DNA of 64,000 bases from Moringa oleifera (lineage: Eukaryota > Streptophyta > Magnoliopsida > Brassicales > Moringaceae), in contig JAJFZO010000287.1 in assembly GCA_021397835.1 (NCBI GenBank), forward strand, positions 2,048,501 to 2,112,500. Direction: 5' to 3'. Below the pieces are notes generated by a model. It was not told the DNA's origin. It saw only the letters and a program-made list of their open reading frames with translations, and ran no database searches. The position numbers and the translations under genes were made by a program. Position 1 is the stretch's first letter; each line of letters opens with the position of its first letter. This document shows, one piece after another, positions 1 to 12,869 of the stretch.

Positions 1-739
1 AATTTATAATGCAAATATGATTATTCTGGCTATAGGGCCTCGACTGACAAGGTACGTTATCATTTTCTCAAATTTAAAGTATAGAGTACATAAACTGAAT
101 CATGAACTCTCTATATAGTGCAATCCATGTTACTTTGCAGAAAAGATTGCTAGTATTTCGCTTAGAGAATTCTGTAGCTTCAACTCTACTCCCATTGTGA
201 CTGTGTCTTTGTTAATCTATTAAATAGTCTGCATGTCTTAAATAATGCCTCCAAGGTTTTGAATTCCAGTTTAGTTTCCACTATGTACTAAAAGCTCCAA
301 GTAGATAGTGGTAGAAAATATGAGTTTCAAAAATATTTTAGATAGTTGATAACAAAGGTGTCCTGATAACACACAGTACTTGATGGATTAGAGATTGCTA
401 TAGTTGAAGCAAAGACAAACCTATAATGGGGAACAATCGTTTAGAGAAAAAGTTTATTGGTATTCTTTCTAAATAAATTAGAGTAAGGCATATGCTCGAG
501 GGTTTTGCTCTAAAAACCTAGATGAGTTTGTTGCATTGTCAACTTAATTTAATTAAACTAGATCTTATGGAATGAAGATTTAATGATACTTATGGTTCAC
601 TAAACCAAATGGCACTATTGCCATCTTAAAAGCTGACAAAACTTCAAAAATGACATACATCTAAATTAACTAGTGAAATTGACTTCTCTTTTGTATCAAT
701 TTTTTTCGAGTGCTTAAGCATATCAATCTGCACTGTAAT

Positions 740-1710
740 ATAATGCTAATAAAAGGGAAGTAGATGGAAAACCAAGACATTCTACTGATTCACCTGCTTG
801 AAGTTAGTAGACTTTAAGTGGCCAAGGTTTGCATTAGAACACAGAAATCTTCGATTTACTATTTCTACTGATGGAATAAATCCATATAATTCTTTAACAG
901 TGCATATAGTTGTTGATAAGTGGTAATAGTAACATATAATCTACCGTTATGGTTGTGTATGAAATAGAAATTCATGATATTATCCTTGCTTATATAATGA
1001 CCTCGCTGACCAGATAATGATATTGATGTATATCTTACCCCATTAATTGATGATTTGAAGCTTCTATGGGAAGTCGGTGTAAAAGTTTATGATTCTTACC
1101 AAAAAGAGTTATTTACATTATTAACTATTTTATTGTGGACAATTCATGATTTTCCTACTTTTGGGAATCTTCCTCATTATTCAGTTAAAGAATATTATGC
1201 TTGTCCTATATGTGGTGAAAGCACGTATAATTGTAGATTACAACATGGTAAGAGGAATGTATATATTGGTTATAAACGATTCTTTCCAAAAAAATCACCC
1301 ATTTAGAAAGTGAAAGAAAGCATTTAATAGAGAATACGAAATTGGTTCACTTCTTTGTACACTAAGCGGAGAGGAAATATTACAAAATGTAAGTTTCATT
1401 ACTAATGTATGGGGTGAAAAACTAGGTGATAAGAGGAAAATGACATAGGGTAAAGGATTGAATGACAAATTTCAGACATACTTCAAGAAGAAATCGTGCT
1501 TTTTGATCTTGAATATTGGAAATATTTACATGTCTGAGACCTGTTGGATGTAATGCACATTGAAAAAAATGTTTGGAAAACCATCTAAAGAACTTTACCT
1601 AATATTCCTAGAAAATATAAAGATGAGATCAACACTCGGTTAGACCTTGTAAATATTGGCTTAAGAAAAGAGTTAGCTCTTAAGATTATAAATGGTCATA
1701 CTTATTTACT
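740..1710 (+). pseudogene. TNP2-type transposase (Transposase_21) relic of the outer CACTA
   Basis: Reading + strand frames with allowance for stops and indels gives blocks typical of TNP2. Around 790-960 are residues like VDFKWPRF, STDGINPY and YNLPLWLCMK. At 1016-1300 there is an uninterrupted stretch with PDNDIDVYL, LLWEVGVKVYD, DFPTFGNL and a CPICGEST zinc-binding motif. Around 1550-1670 comes a LLDVMHIEKNV-like motif followed by RLDLVNIGLRKEL. In-frame stops replace a Trp codon near 800 and several codons near 970-1010, and the frame shifts repeatedly after 1306. TNP2 would bind and cut the element ends; this copy cannot be translated. It is collinear with the domains that follow, so it belongs to the same element. 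Confidence 0.85.
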
Positions 1711-1829
1711 AGCTACTTTGTGAGACATTATCAAACAAAAATTCTAGATAAGTATTCTTCAAATTTCAGAAATCTTGTTTAATCACAGATTTGAAAATTC
1801 AAGGTACTAAGTCTCACGATCATCATGCT

Positions 1830-2290
1830 CTTATGCAACAACTTTTACCATTGGCTATTTGCTCAGTTTTATCAAAACATATAGATATGCAATCATGAGA
1901 TTTTGCTTCTTCTTCAATGCTTTGTGTTGTAAGGTTATGGATGTTTCAAAACTAGGTAAATTACAGCAAGATTTGGTAATAACCTTTTGCTTATTTGAAA
2001 AATACTTTCCACCTTCTTTTTTTTCGATGTAATAGTGCATTTGACAGTGCATCTTATTAGAGAAGTGAGATTATGTGGACCGATTTACCTTAGATGGATG
2101 TATCTATTTGAGTAGTTCATGAATACTTTGAAATGATATATATATAACCGTAATCATCCTAATGGATGTATTGCTGAATGCTACATAGCAAAAGAAGCAC
2201 TTCGATTTTGTAAAGGTTATTACTCTACCATGCATCCGATTGGTATTCCAAGTGGAATAGAAAATGACATCCAAGTTCGAAAGCCATTAC
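1830..2290 (+). pseudogene. DUF4218 domain relic, outer CACTA
   Basis: This continues the TNP2 polyprotein-like region. Recognisable residues are FFDVIVHLTVHLIREV and YLRWMY at about 2020-2105, then GCIAECYIAKEALRFC at about 2165-2215. These are hallmark segments of the DUF4218 block that follows TNP2 in plant CACTA elements. The same block is found in the nested element at 10603-10971 on the other strand. Stops (for example in the segment equivalent to FERYM) and frame changes make it non-coding. Confidence 0.8.
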
Positions 2291-2899
2291 CTGATGGTCA
2301 CATTGTTATTATTGATTGACAAGAATTAGAACAGCCACATCTTTATGTACTACTGAATTCACTTGACATGCAGCCATATGTTGACTATGTGTTTTTCTAA
2401 TCTATGTACAATTTGATTATAAAACATATACTTCATACATATATGCATTCATTAGATGAGCTTAACCTTATTTCATTAACAGTTAACATATCAAGTATAT
2501 AAAATTTCAGTATCCCCATCAATCAAAATGATCCAAATGGTTACAATATGAGCATACTCAAACCTTTATTTCTTGGTTTTGAGAAAAGGTACTTACTTGT
2601 TTCTCTAACATGATCATATATCTTTTATTTATTTAATACTAAAATCTATTTGATCAAACGTTTGCCAATAGATTGCATTTGAAATACAAAGGCAAAATCC
2701 ACCTTCCTTTTTGGTAAAATAGGTAGCACACAAACCTCGAACTGAAGGTATAAAATATCCTGGATATGATATGAATGGTTATCGCTTCCATAAATAGGAA
2801 TGTGATAATAATCGAGTCACACAAAATAGTGGAGTCACTGTAGTTGCAATAACAATGTAAATTTCAAGTACTAAGGACAAGAATCTAGTAACTAGACAG

Positions 2900-3320
2900 T
2901 TTTTATGGTGTCATTAAAGAGATATGGGAGCTTGATTGTCACATGTTCAAAATAGCATTGTTCAAATGTGATTGGGTTAACAATAATGGTAGGATTAAAT
3001 TAGATGAGGTTGGTCATATATCAATTGATCTTAAATGACATGGCCATAAATCTGATTGTTTCATTTTAGCTTCTCAAATTAAACAAATCTTTTATGTCCC
3101 TAAGCAACTAGATTTAAAATGGTCCATTGTTTGCTTTACTCCACAAAGAGATTATAAATATAATGAGGGAAATAATAATGTTGACAACATGAAAGAATAT
3201 GATTCTATTATTAAAAGCATACTTGAAGTCAGTTTAAATGATGAGATCAATGAGGATGATTTTAACTATATACGACCTAATGGAACTTGGATCGATGAAG
3301 CATACAGACAAACTTTATAA
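2900..3320 (+). pseudogene. DUF4216 domain relic, outer CACTA
   Basis: The + strand reads GVIKEIWELD, then FKIALFKCDWV, ILASQIKQIFYVPKQLD and WSIVCFTPQRDY. This is the conserved order of the DUF4216 block found C-terminal to TNP2 in CACTA transposases. One in-frame stop lies near 3038, inside the segment before HGHKSD. The frame ends at a TAA at about 3318. The block is collinear with the flanking TNP2 and Transposase_24-like relics. Confidence 0.8.
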
Positions 3321-3469
3321 TTCATGACAAAAAGGTTTGATTGTTTTCTTTTTTCTTTTTTGGCAGTATTACTTTATTTCAAAAGCTAGTATCATATAAT
3401 GAATTATGCTCTAACTATTTTTTTTGGATTGTATTTTATGTTTGTAAAATTGTAGATATAACTAAGAAA

Positions 3470-4350
3470 TTGTTCGAGTTGCCTACCAAATCCAGAGGAC
3501 AAACAAAGTTGTTAAATTAGAAAAATTTTGGGACAAAAAAGGTAGTACAATTCAATTCAAAAGGATTACCATATAAGGCTAAAGCTAAAGCCTTTATGTT
3601 TACTACTAACGTTCTTGCACATACCACGATGCCTATAACTTATAGCAATTGGCAAAAAGTTTCTGATTATTTGAAAGAAAAGATTTTTGTGAATATGTTC
3701 AGGTTTAATATTGTCATCGTAAATATTTAATTATACTTTTCATTGGTATAGTAACTTATGAAATTTCATTTATAAGATGCATTTAGAATTGATCCTTGCT
3801 TAGAAAAGATGATCTTACAGTCAATTGGCAACAAATTTAGAACATTCAAGAATAGCTTGACAACAAAATATATAATGCCTTTTGTGGATAATCTTGATAC
3901 TATAGCAACACCACCTATGATCTACAGTTTTATTTTAAAGAATGATTAGGAGAAGTTCGTTAAATCGCGTCTTTTAGAAGATTTTAAGGTATATTTATGT
4001 TGTAATATATCTTTTTGAACTATAAATTTTTTTATGTTTCTTTATTAACTGCAATGTAGTATTATAGAAATTAAGTAAAGAACAAAATGAATGACAAAAC
4101 ATAGTAAATATCCTCATCAATTGAGTCGAGGTGGGTATGCAACTTTAGAGCAAAAATTGGTAACTTTCTCACTCTTACATGCTTTGTAAGGATTTTAAGA
4201 TACATTTTTCATAATTTTTTATTTATTATTCCATCTTTATAGAAAGCAAAACTCAAGAGGAGATTAATTGTAGTGAATTATGGAAACTAGTGCAACAAGA
4301 TAAAAAAAGACATGATGCATTAGAAACGATGCCTGTTGTCGAGAAAATTG
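3470..4350 (+). pseudogene. Transposase_24-like (second CACTA ORF) relic
   Basis: Translation with frame changes gives RGQTKLLN, then ITYSNWQKVSDYLKEKIF, an intron-like AT-rich gap, MILQSIGNKFRTFKNSLTTK with YIMPFVDNLD, EKFVKSRLLEDF, and LSRGGYATLEQKL. These match the plant Transposase_24 (TNPD/TNP1-like) block that accompanies TNP2. A further segment at about 4255-4345 reads SELWKLVQQDKKRHDA. Interruptions include an in-frame TAG where a Trp codon is expected near 3947. The block sits between DUF4216 and the C48 protease, as in other Ulp1-carrying CACTA elements. Confidence 0.75.
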
Positions 4351-4428
4351 TAAGGATTTTTCTTTTTTAAGAATCTAATATAATTGTTAGAAACCTTTTC
4401 TTTATAAGATTGCTTGCTAAAGTTTCAA

Positions 4429-5011
4429 GATTGTTATACTGTTTATATTTTTCAAGTAGTGAGGCAATACAAGAAAATTAGAAACTTTTTTTTGTGTGTT
4501 TGGCATGAAAAAAAAATATGATGGGGTAAAATGCATATGATTACTATACTATTTATATTCTTTAGTAGTGAGGCAGCGTGAAAAAATTAGAAACTTTCTA
4601 TGTGTGTTTGGCATGAAGGAAAATATGAAGAGGTAAAATGCATAAGATTATTATACTATCTATATTCTTCAAGCAGTGATGTAGTAAGGGAAAATTAAAA
4701 ACTTTTTATGTGCGTTTGGCATGGAAAACAAAAAGGGGTAAAATATATAAGATTACTATACTGTTTATATTCTTTAGGTAGTGAGGCAGTAAGGGAAAAT
4801 TGAAAACTTTTTGTGTGTGTTTGGCATGAAGGAACATATGAAAGTGTAAAATGCATAAGATTACTATACTGTTAATATTCTTCAGGTAGTGAGACAGTAA
4901 GGAAAATTTGAAAACTTTTTATGTGTGTTTGGCATGAAGAAAAATATGAAGGGGTAAAATGCATAAGATTACTGTATTATTTATATTCTTTAGGTAGTAA
5001 GGCAGTATAAT
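4429..5011 (+). repeat. Tandem repeat, about 108 bp unit, about 5.4 copies
   Basis: The landmark TTGGCATG recurs at 4500, 4608, 4716, 4821 and 4929, giving spacings of 108, 108, 105 and 108. Each unit also carries AGATTACTATACTGTTTATA-like, TAGTGAGGCAGTAAGG-like and AAACTTTTTATGTGTG-like segments. The array lies inside the outer CACTA element, between its Transposase_24-like and C48 protease parts, where introns are usual. No coding potential was seen. Confidence 0.9.
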
Positions 5012-5439
5012 CTTTTTTTTTTTAAGAGGAAAAAGGGAGCATAATTTACCTTGATGACACATTACAGCTTAGATCTTATAGGAAACGAAAGAGAAAAGTG
5101 AAAGATAAAATGTAATTTAAGCATGATTTATCTTAATTACGTAATACTCCTTTAGGAAAATCAATACATAAATCTGTCTCTAACCAACTAGTTTGCCACT
5201 TTTTCTTGGCTTATGAACCAACACACGTAAATAGAAAGTATTCTTGTCTTTTTCCTCCCTACTTGTTTTCTTGAGACACTCAAAGTTAAGTTGCAGTCTT
5301 TTTTGCTCATTACATGCAAGTCATGAATAATAGCCTATAAACCTACACAATTAATTTTTATGCAATTTATTCTTAATCTGGCATGGTTTGTTATAGGATG
5401 AGTTAATGGAGCAGTCAAAATCTGGTATCATTACACTCT

Positions 5440-6300
5440 GAGGCAGTGATGACATTTTAAGCAAAACTCTTGGTACTAATTAGCCTAGGGGTCGTGTTAA
5501 AGGAGTTAAAAAGTTTGTCACTCCTTCGATCTTTTTTCCACTCCTAATAAGTTAGCATATCTAGAATTTCGCTCGGCTGAGGTAGAGGAAAAACTATTAT
5601 TATTGACTTAAGGAAGCACAAATGAACCTTCATATGTTGCACAACTTAAAGATTATAACTCCAATAAGATACAAAAACTTGATTCACTAATGCTTATGAA
5701 GGATTCTTACAATATTTCTGATGAAGATTTGAAGATGAAGGTATTTACTTATTTATTTAATATTGCTATACACTTATGGTTTCGCTATTAATTAATAATA
5801 TCAATTTTTTTATGAATAAGGTATTATATGTAAATTAGTAGTAGATACACTAGAAAATGTTGCAATAGGCACTATTATTGATGGTTTTGTGCTAATTTTA
5901 CGGTTCCATTGATCAAATATTAATTCAAGATGCTCGACTGCCCATTAAAAATGAGGATGAATATCTTGTATTTGTTAAAGATGCATTAAGTCATCATGTA
6001 AGTTGGCTTAAAAAAATTTATTTCTACTCAAATTATTTCTTTTTATGTTAAAAATTATTTGGTTTTTAAAATTTATCATTGTGACATGTTAAAAGACAAA
6101 GAAAAAAGGAAATTACTAAAGAAGTGGAATCCATTTCTAAGCAAACTTTGAAGCAGTTTGCAAAAGCAGTTTATCCATTAATGATTAATATGTGAAATGA
6201 AGTTAAGAGTAAAATTTAATGACGATGTTTTTTGCTGTCCATTTTATTACTATTTTGGCTCAGAGGATTGTTTTATTATAATTGATAAAAAGGAACTAGG
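5440..6300 (+). pseudogene. Ulp1-like C48 protease ORF, 5' part, outer CACTA
   Basis: Short coding islands are separated by AT-rich intron-like DNA. GRVKGVKKFVTPS at about 5490-5530 matches the conserved GR.RGVGKFVTP lead-in of CACTA ORFs that carry an Ulp1 domain. LIQDARLPIKNEDEYLVFVK with DALSHHVSWL (about 5920-6010) matches the usual segment before the protease domain, and further residues run near 6120-6300. The ORF is interrupted at 6328 by the nested CACTA element and resumes at about 14330. Stops are frequent, so it is not translatable. Confidence 0.7.
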
Positions 6301-6327
6301 AAAAACTAGTATTTTTCTATATATCAA

Positions 6328-6605
6328 CATTACTACAAATAAGGGATTTAATGACAGTTAAAAAGGATTTTTAATGATAGTTCTAAAACAATCATCTTTG
6401 TTGATATCATTAAAAGGGGGGATTTTAACGAAAGCTCCGAAAAATTATCATTAAAGGCCCCCTCCCTTTTAATGACAGTTCTACTAGAACTGTCGTTAAA
6501 AGATGGTACCTTTAACGTTAGCTTTTAATGAATTGTCATTAAAGGGCCCTTCTTTTAATGATAGTTCTAATAGATTTGCCATTAAAAGATTTTTTTTAAT
6601 AATTT
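6328..6605. repeat. Left subterminal repeats of nested CACTA
   Basis: This stretch carries repeated TTTAATGACAGTTC / GAACTGTCGTTAAA motifs in both orientations. One clear palindromic pair is TTTTAATGACAGTTCT..AGAACTGTCGTTAAAA at about 6468-6501. Similar copies lie near 6340-6440 and 6515-6595. In CACTA elements such subterminal arrays are the binding sites for the TNPA-type protein; that function is known for the family and is inferred here. Confidence 0.85.
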
Positions 6606-7439
6606 TCATATGAATAAAATTTCATCCAAAACCTACATATATAAAATCCTTCTTCTTTTCACATCAACCACATATTTGCATCTTGTATACATCAACATAA
6701 TTAAATACCAACACTTCAATGAAACAAGTTTTTCTTTCACTAACATTCTCACTCAAACAATCATTAATTACTTCTTTCATGTTTAAAAACAATTCAACAT
6801 AATTGAATCCAAAAAGTAATGAAAGATTAAGAAAGAAAAAAAATTGATGTCATAATTGAACTCTATATGTACAATACATGAGTTTAAATACATATTATCA
6901 TACATAATCTTAAAAATTCAATTATATATATTCAATGATGTTTATGTCTACAAAAATCTTCAAGGTTTAACTTTTTAATATAGCTCTCCAAAGAAACTAC
7001 CTAACCTCTTTTCTAACTTCATCAATATCTAATTAAGTGTAAGTATCTATGTCCACTAACTATATTTATTAAAAAAAATTTAGTCCAATTAAAATTTTTA
7101 GTAATTAAGCACATCAATTACCAAAATAGTTACATAAGCAAATGCTTAAAAACTTACCATTTTCACATATAGGATTTTTTTGTCACGTTTGTCAATGATG
7201 CCCCTTAAAAATTTTATAATATAATATCTACACTCAGTATTTAAAAGTTGATGTGGACACTGCATTAAAAATTTTTAATTATTTTTTTTAGAAAATAAAT
7301 AAAACTAACATCACATATGAGTTTTAATATACATACCTTAGTAAGAATACTCTTAGGAATACACCTATTGCTTGATTCATTGATAATTTGGAGCAATTTA
7401 AAAGAGCTACCAATAAAAAATAATCAATAAACTTAAGAG

Positions 7440-8060
7440 TGAAAAAAAAATACATACTAACACAAATGAAAATATTTTCACTTCCATGGACATAAATTGA
7501 TCTAGTTCTTGACGAGAACTATGGTTCAAATGATTAAAAATACTGTACACAAAAGTACAAGGCACAACAACCAGCAACATCCAGTGATTCCTACATTATC
7601 AAAAATAAATGTAAAAAATATTGTGAACAAAACTTTTAATAATTTCAAATAGTATTAAAACTTAACTCAAGTTATATGAAAATATCACTACTCCTCTGTC
7701 ACATGGATCTATCATTCTATTGGCAAAGTGATGAGCTTGGGTGTTTTTACTTATAAACATCCCATATGATAACGTTGATGGATCAGCAAATACAAAATAC
7801 TTCCCCAAGCCAAGTATAACTAAATCAGTATAAAGTTTACTAAAATAATAAAAATAGTAAAACATACATAAATATGAGGTAGCCAAACAATAATAAACCA
7901 ATAAAAAATCAAAATACATACGTGGACAATGTAAGCCTGAATGATGGTGACACTTATTGGATGATATCTTTTCAGGCCACAAATATATGTCCATCAAAAA
8001 AGTAAAAACTTTCGTATAAGGTTTGTGCATTGCTTCGTCAGGTGACATCACCTTATTCAC
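7440..8060 (-). pseudogene. Ulp1-like C48 protease relic, nested CACTA
   Basis: The - strand ORF 8060-7662 contains FADPSTLSYGM, HHFANRMIDPCDRGVVIFSYNL, which matches the region ahead of the catalytic His in plant CACTA Ulp1-like proteases. After an intron-like gap, NHWMLLVVVP is read at about 7589-7560. This is the HW motif carrying the catalytic histidine, followed by FVYSIFNHLN where the strand before the catalytic Asp is expected. No clear GxxECGYY catalytic Cys segment was found toward the left end. The family cleaves ubiquitin-like/SUMO conjugates; its role in CACTA transposition is unknown. Confidence 0.65.
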
Positions 8061-8769
8061 ATAATTATAAATTTTCTACAATCCTAGTGGTAGCCTGACA
8101 GAAGATATGTGTTGTGATGATTATGGTTTTGTCAATGTTAGTGCCCTTTTAACTGGTAACTTACCTTGTTGCTTTTTAGTCAATAGCTGAAAACACTTTA
8201 CAAAGTTAATTAGCACTAATAGGTTGACTTTATAAAATACATTTTACAAAAACATAACTTCTTATGCTCTAATAGGTTGACTTTATAACATACCCGATGT
8301 GCTCTATGTCATCAACTCATCCTATGACATTATGATAAAAGTAGTCAATCAACATGAAATTTATTACTACAAAAAAAAAGTTCAATTATACTTACATTTT
8401 TTCCCCACACATTCGACTCGCATCATTTATATAGTCTCCATTTTTATTATGTCGTAAAGCCTTCCATAGCAAGGCATGATCAATTTATTCATCACTACCC
8501 TAATGCTTGCTTTTTTTTTTTAACATAAAGAGTAAAAAGGTTAGAATTTTCGACTATACAGCTAAATCGATATACTGTTAATCAGTAAAATAATAAATAA
8601 AAAATAACTTACAAGTTCACTCTCCAACCTGAACCCCTTTCTAGCTAGACAATGGTCGTACACATTCTTTTCCCTTTTTCTTTTGCTATTTGCCTCTTTT
8701 GCTATAAGACTAATACACATGAACATTTGAAGAAAATGTTATAAATAAAAACATTACTAACTATAAATG

Positions 8770-9480
8770 CATACCTGAAGGTCTTCTATTAAACAAGAGT
8801 TCACAAAGTCCTACCACACCCCAAGATCTATGACACTACTATATTCTTTAGGTGGAAATGAAAAAAATTCCAAGTCATCCATGTGAGAGAATATGTGCTT
8901 TGACATAAGATAAGTCTTGAAATTCTTCCATTTGTTTGCAGTTGACTGAAGTACATACCTATTCATACTCACATCAATATCATATGTCTCCTATAATGTA
9001 TTATAAAAAAATCACATTAGTACAAATCAAATTAATTAACAATAATCTAATTGAAAAGTAATACTTCATATTTTATTTTACTTACCAACATTGTCTCCTA
9101 AATCTTGTTTTTCGTTTCACTGCTTACTGAGTGCCAATTTGCTACATTTATGGACATCATATTACGTACCACAACCCCAATGTAGCTATTGAACTAGGTT
9201 CTATTCCTCCAAATTGGTTGACCTTTATCATTTACCTCGACCTTTATCATTTACCTCGACCATGAGCTTAACACCGAAAGCACGACTCTTAATTATCTTA
9301 GGCGTATTGGTGATGCCTCATGTTTCCAACCCTTGAGAATCTTCACTTGAGTGTTCAAAAGGATCCATCAAATATGTAAACAAAATAACATATGGTTAAC
9401 ATCATTTATGCAAAACATGATAAAATCAAAAAAAAAAAAAACAAAGCATTATAAAAATAATTATAACTTTCACACATAAG
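8770..9480 (-). pseudogene. Transposase_24-like relic, nested CACTA
   Basis: The - strand reads VVVRNMMSINVANWHSV and SSETKNKI near 9180-9095, an intron-like break, then ETYDIDVSMNRYVLQSTANK followed by WKNFKTYLMSKHIF and FFSFPPKEYS near 8995-8840. These are collinear with the equivalent block of the outer element at 3600-3970 and with Transposase_24 proteins generally. In-frame stops are present, for example where the IWE tryptophan should follow near 9098. Confidence 0.7.
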
Positions 9481-9513
9481 ACAATTGAATAGTGCCTTAA
9501 GAAATACTCAAAC

Positions 9514-9965
9514 CTATAATCCTTCACCATTTTCTCGAGCATATGCAAGATGAGGTTCATCCATTTGGTCAAATAGATCAATAAGTGACTTATTATTACA
9601 AAAAGACGTGTGATCTACATTAATATCACACAAATCATCATCTTCATTGTAGTCTTTTTGAGGTGTTGAAAATACTATGGACCATTTGGTATTAAGTGGA
9701 TCTTCAATGTAAAATACTGGTCTTGCTTGTAAAGCCAATATAAACTAATCATTTCTGTGTGCAATCCAATTGAGATCAACTAGTACAACTCCTAGATCAT
9801 CAACTTTGACACCACTAGTATTTTCAATCTAATCAAATTTGAAAACTGGAACTTTAAACATTGTGTAATCTAATTCCCATATTTCTTGTATAACTCCATA
9901 AAATGACAAATCACCGTACACTGGATTTTTATCCTTAGCACTAGAGATTTGCATGTTGTTGGCAA
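9514..9965 (-). pseudogene. DUF4216 domain relic, nested CACTA
   Basis: The - strand reads KVPVFKFD then GVKVDDLGVVLVDLNWIAH at about 9855-9755. An ORF at 9738-9514 follows with LALQARPVFYIEDPLN, TKWSIVFSTPQKDYN and an acidic tail. The pattern QA.QVFYV.D..N..WS.V..TPQRDY is characteristic of DUF4216. A stop interrupts the frame near 9745 and another near 9830. The partner block in the outer element is at 2900-3320. Confidence 0.8.
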
Positions 9966-10559
9966 CAAAAATAACACCACTGTTTTGATGGATCCTTGAG
10001 TTATCTCATTGTTTTGTGTAAAATCGATAACCATTGATGATGTATCTAGGATACTTGATTACTATGAAATAAGGACCATAGGCAATCCATCGTAGTGTTG
10101 ATGAGACATTATTATTGGACAATAAAAGTTCATTCTCAATCTATATCATAAAATATGTTAAATGAATCATATTAGAAATAAATTCAATATCTATACAAGT
10201 GTACGCATTCTTACCTATGTGCGTAACCAATTAATTAAGGTTCGGCTTTGCTCATCATGTAACCATTTAAGTCATTTTGACTTAATAGAATTGTCGACCT
10301 TTAATTGATTTAAATACTCACTGCATATTAAGAATAAATCATCAAACAATAATTCAAATATTATTTGATAATTCAATGAATAATGAGTTGTAAAATTTAC
10401 CTTACATATGGTTGACTTTTGCTCATATTCATCAAAACATATAAGTGTGCTTGATGAAGGTAAATATTGTCAACTTTCTCATCACTTTCACTAGTTAGAG
10501 CTTTTTCATTTTGAGTTGAGTGATTAAATACATTCTTCTATGGAGGAATCCCAATAACA

Positions 10560-11144
10560 TTCATAGCAGATAAATAATCCACTTAAAATTCTAATGCCTT
10601 CTCTACAACGTATGACTCAATAATACTGCCCTCAAGTCATTATGATTTCGAACATTACCTTTTAGCACTTTCATATATCTTTCAAATGGATACATCCATT
10701 GTAAGTACACGGGATCACTTAATTTTACTTCTCTGATAAGATGAACAGTGAGATGGATCATAATATCAAAGAAGCTAGGAGAAAAGTAATTCTTAAGCGA
10801 ACAAAGTGTTGTCATAAGTTTGTTTTCGATGCCATCCAACTTTGACACATCCACCACCTTTTGACCTAACATACTAAAGAACATACAAAGTCTAATGAAG
10901 GCATATCTAACATGTTTGGCAACACACCTTGTAAAGCAATAGGTACGAGTTATTGCACCAGGATGTGACAATCATTCGACTTCAACCCGTATAGTTTCAA
11001 GTCTTCCATGGATACTAGATTTCTGATGTTTAAAGAATACCCATCTAGCACCTTAATGTCACTCAAAACTTTACAAAAGATTTTTTTTATCCCTAGACAA
11101 AATATAGCAAGCAGACGATAGAAATGTGCGATTAATGGTTCCAA
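10560..11144 (-). pseudogene. DUF4218 and TNP2 C-terminal relic, nested CACTA
   Basis: The ORF 11144-10950 (- strand) contains KIFCKVLSDIKVLDGYSLNI and GLKSNDCHILVQ, which matches the GMKSHDCHVFLQ motif at the TNP2/DUF4218 boundary. The overlapping ORF 10971-10603 contains CMFFSMLGQKVVDVSKLDGI, then FSPSFFDIMIHLTVHLIREV and YLQWMYPFERYMKVLKGNVR, the core of DUF4218. The two segments are in different frames, so at least one frameshift separates them. Confidence 0.85.
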
Positions 11145-12851
11145 TTCAAAGCCTTAACCCCATGTCTTTCAAATCCATTCTAGAAGCTAATCCATCTTTA
11201 GATTTTTCAAGAATATCAAGCAATGTCCTAAGAATACTATCACAAACGTTCTTTTCAATGTGTATGACATCTAAAATATGTCTGATATGCATGGACTTCC
11301 AATATGGTAAGTCAAAGAAAATAGACCTCTTCTTCTAACACTATGTAATAACATCTTCTTTATTCATCGTACTTCATTTCTTCAACTTTTCCCATGAATT
11401 TATTAAATATTAAACTTTGTTAAAAACTTCTTCACTGCTTAATGGTTGAGGAGCTATTCTAACTTCTTGTTCACCATTGAAGGCCTTTTTCTATCTACGA
11501 TAAGGATGATGTCGTCGAAAGAATCTTTTAGTCCAACATATGACATCTTCTCACTATGTTTTAGGTGACTAGTATGAGTGTTCTCAACACAGATAGAACA
11601 AGTATAATAGTCTTTAACAGTGCAAATAGATAAATTACCATATATAGGAAAATCATTGATTATCCATAACAAAACAATTTTCAAGTTGAATGACTCATTG
11701 CGATATGTATCATACACTTCTACACTCGTGTCCCATAACATTTTCATGTCTTCTATAAGCAGAGCCAAGTAGACATCGATATCATTTTCAGGTTGTTTAG
11801 GACCTGATATTAGTATAACGTCAACATCATGAACTTTCTCTACATTGTTAACCATGGTGAAAAATTATAGTTCACCATAATCACCGACCAATAACTATAT
11901 CGATTACTCAATGTACTATGTGGATTGATCCAATTAGCTGATATAGTAAGCCTCAAGTTTCTTGGCTCTGAAGCAAACTCTGGCCACATGTTGTCAACCA
12001 ATTTCCATGATGGCATATCCGATGGGTGCCTTAATTGACTATCAATTTCCCTTTTGATTTGAATGCCATGTAAGGTGTTTTAATATTTCAGAGCTTTTGA
12101 ACATTCTTCTAAACCTTGGTATTGGTGGAAACTACCACAACACCTTAATAGGAACACCAATCTTTATTTTGTTACTGTTCTTCATTACTTTTCATCTTAA
12201 AAGTCCATAAGTTGGACATTGGATGTCATTTTGGAAATCCTTTCGATATAGTATGCAATTATTTGAGCAGCATGGATCTTTTGAGACTTCATGACTAATG
12301 CATTCAATGTTTTCTTCGCATCATACATGGATGCATTTCATTATTATCAGGCAATATTTCAGTAATCCAATTTAAAAGATCACTAAAGCTTTGATTGGAT
12401 CAAATATATTTTGCCTTTAAATTGTATAATTTAACTAGAGCAGATAGTTTAGTAAACTTCACTGATCCAGGATACAGAGGTTTCTTAGCATCACTAAGTA
12501 ATCTGTCAAAGTGGTTTGGATTACTATCATACTCTGCAAATGCCTCTTGTACCATTTCTATAGTGTTGTTATCAACTTCTTCGATGTGTTCTACCTTTCT
12601 AAAAACTCTAGCATTCGTACCAGTAGAAGACTCAATAATACAAGTTTTTTCGTACCATTTCTAATTTTGATAACTACTATCAACTCCACATATATATAAA
12701 TAATTTCGTATTTCATGTGGAATATGAGCTTCATATTACCACATTTAACACACAGACACTGAACTAATTCAGAGTTATAATTGTTTTGAACAATATAATC
12801 TGAAAAGTTATCCACCCCTACATCATATGCCTTTAACCTACGAACATTCAA
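11145..12851 (-). pseudogene. TNP2-type transposase relic with transpos-assoc domain, nested CACTA
   Basis: The N-terminal block (ORF 12851-12591, - strand) reads MNVRRLKAYDVGVDNFSDYI then CLCVKCGN, the zinc-binding transposase-associated domain. Near 12590-12310 the - strand gives LLSDAKKPLYPG, KFTKLSALVKLYNLKAKY and FSDLLNWITEILP, which is TNP2 sequence. The ORF 11855-11454 contains VILISGPKQPENDIDVYLAL, MLWDTSVEVYD, NDFPIYGNLS and CSICVENTH, the core of Transposase_21. Several frame changes separate these blocks, so the transposase is not intact, although it is better preserved than the outer copy. Confidence 0.85.
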
Positions 12852-12869
12852 GTTTTATCCATTCTGAAG

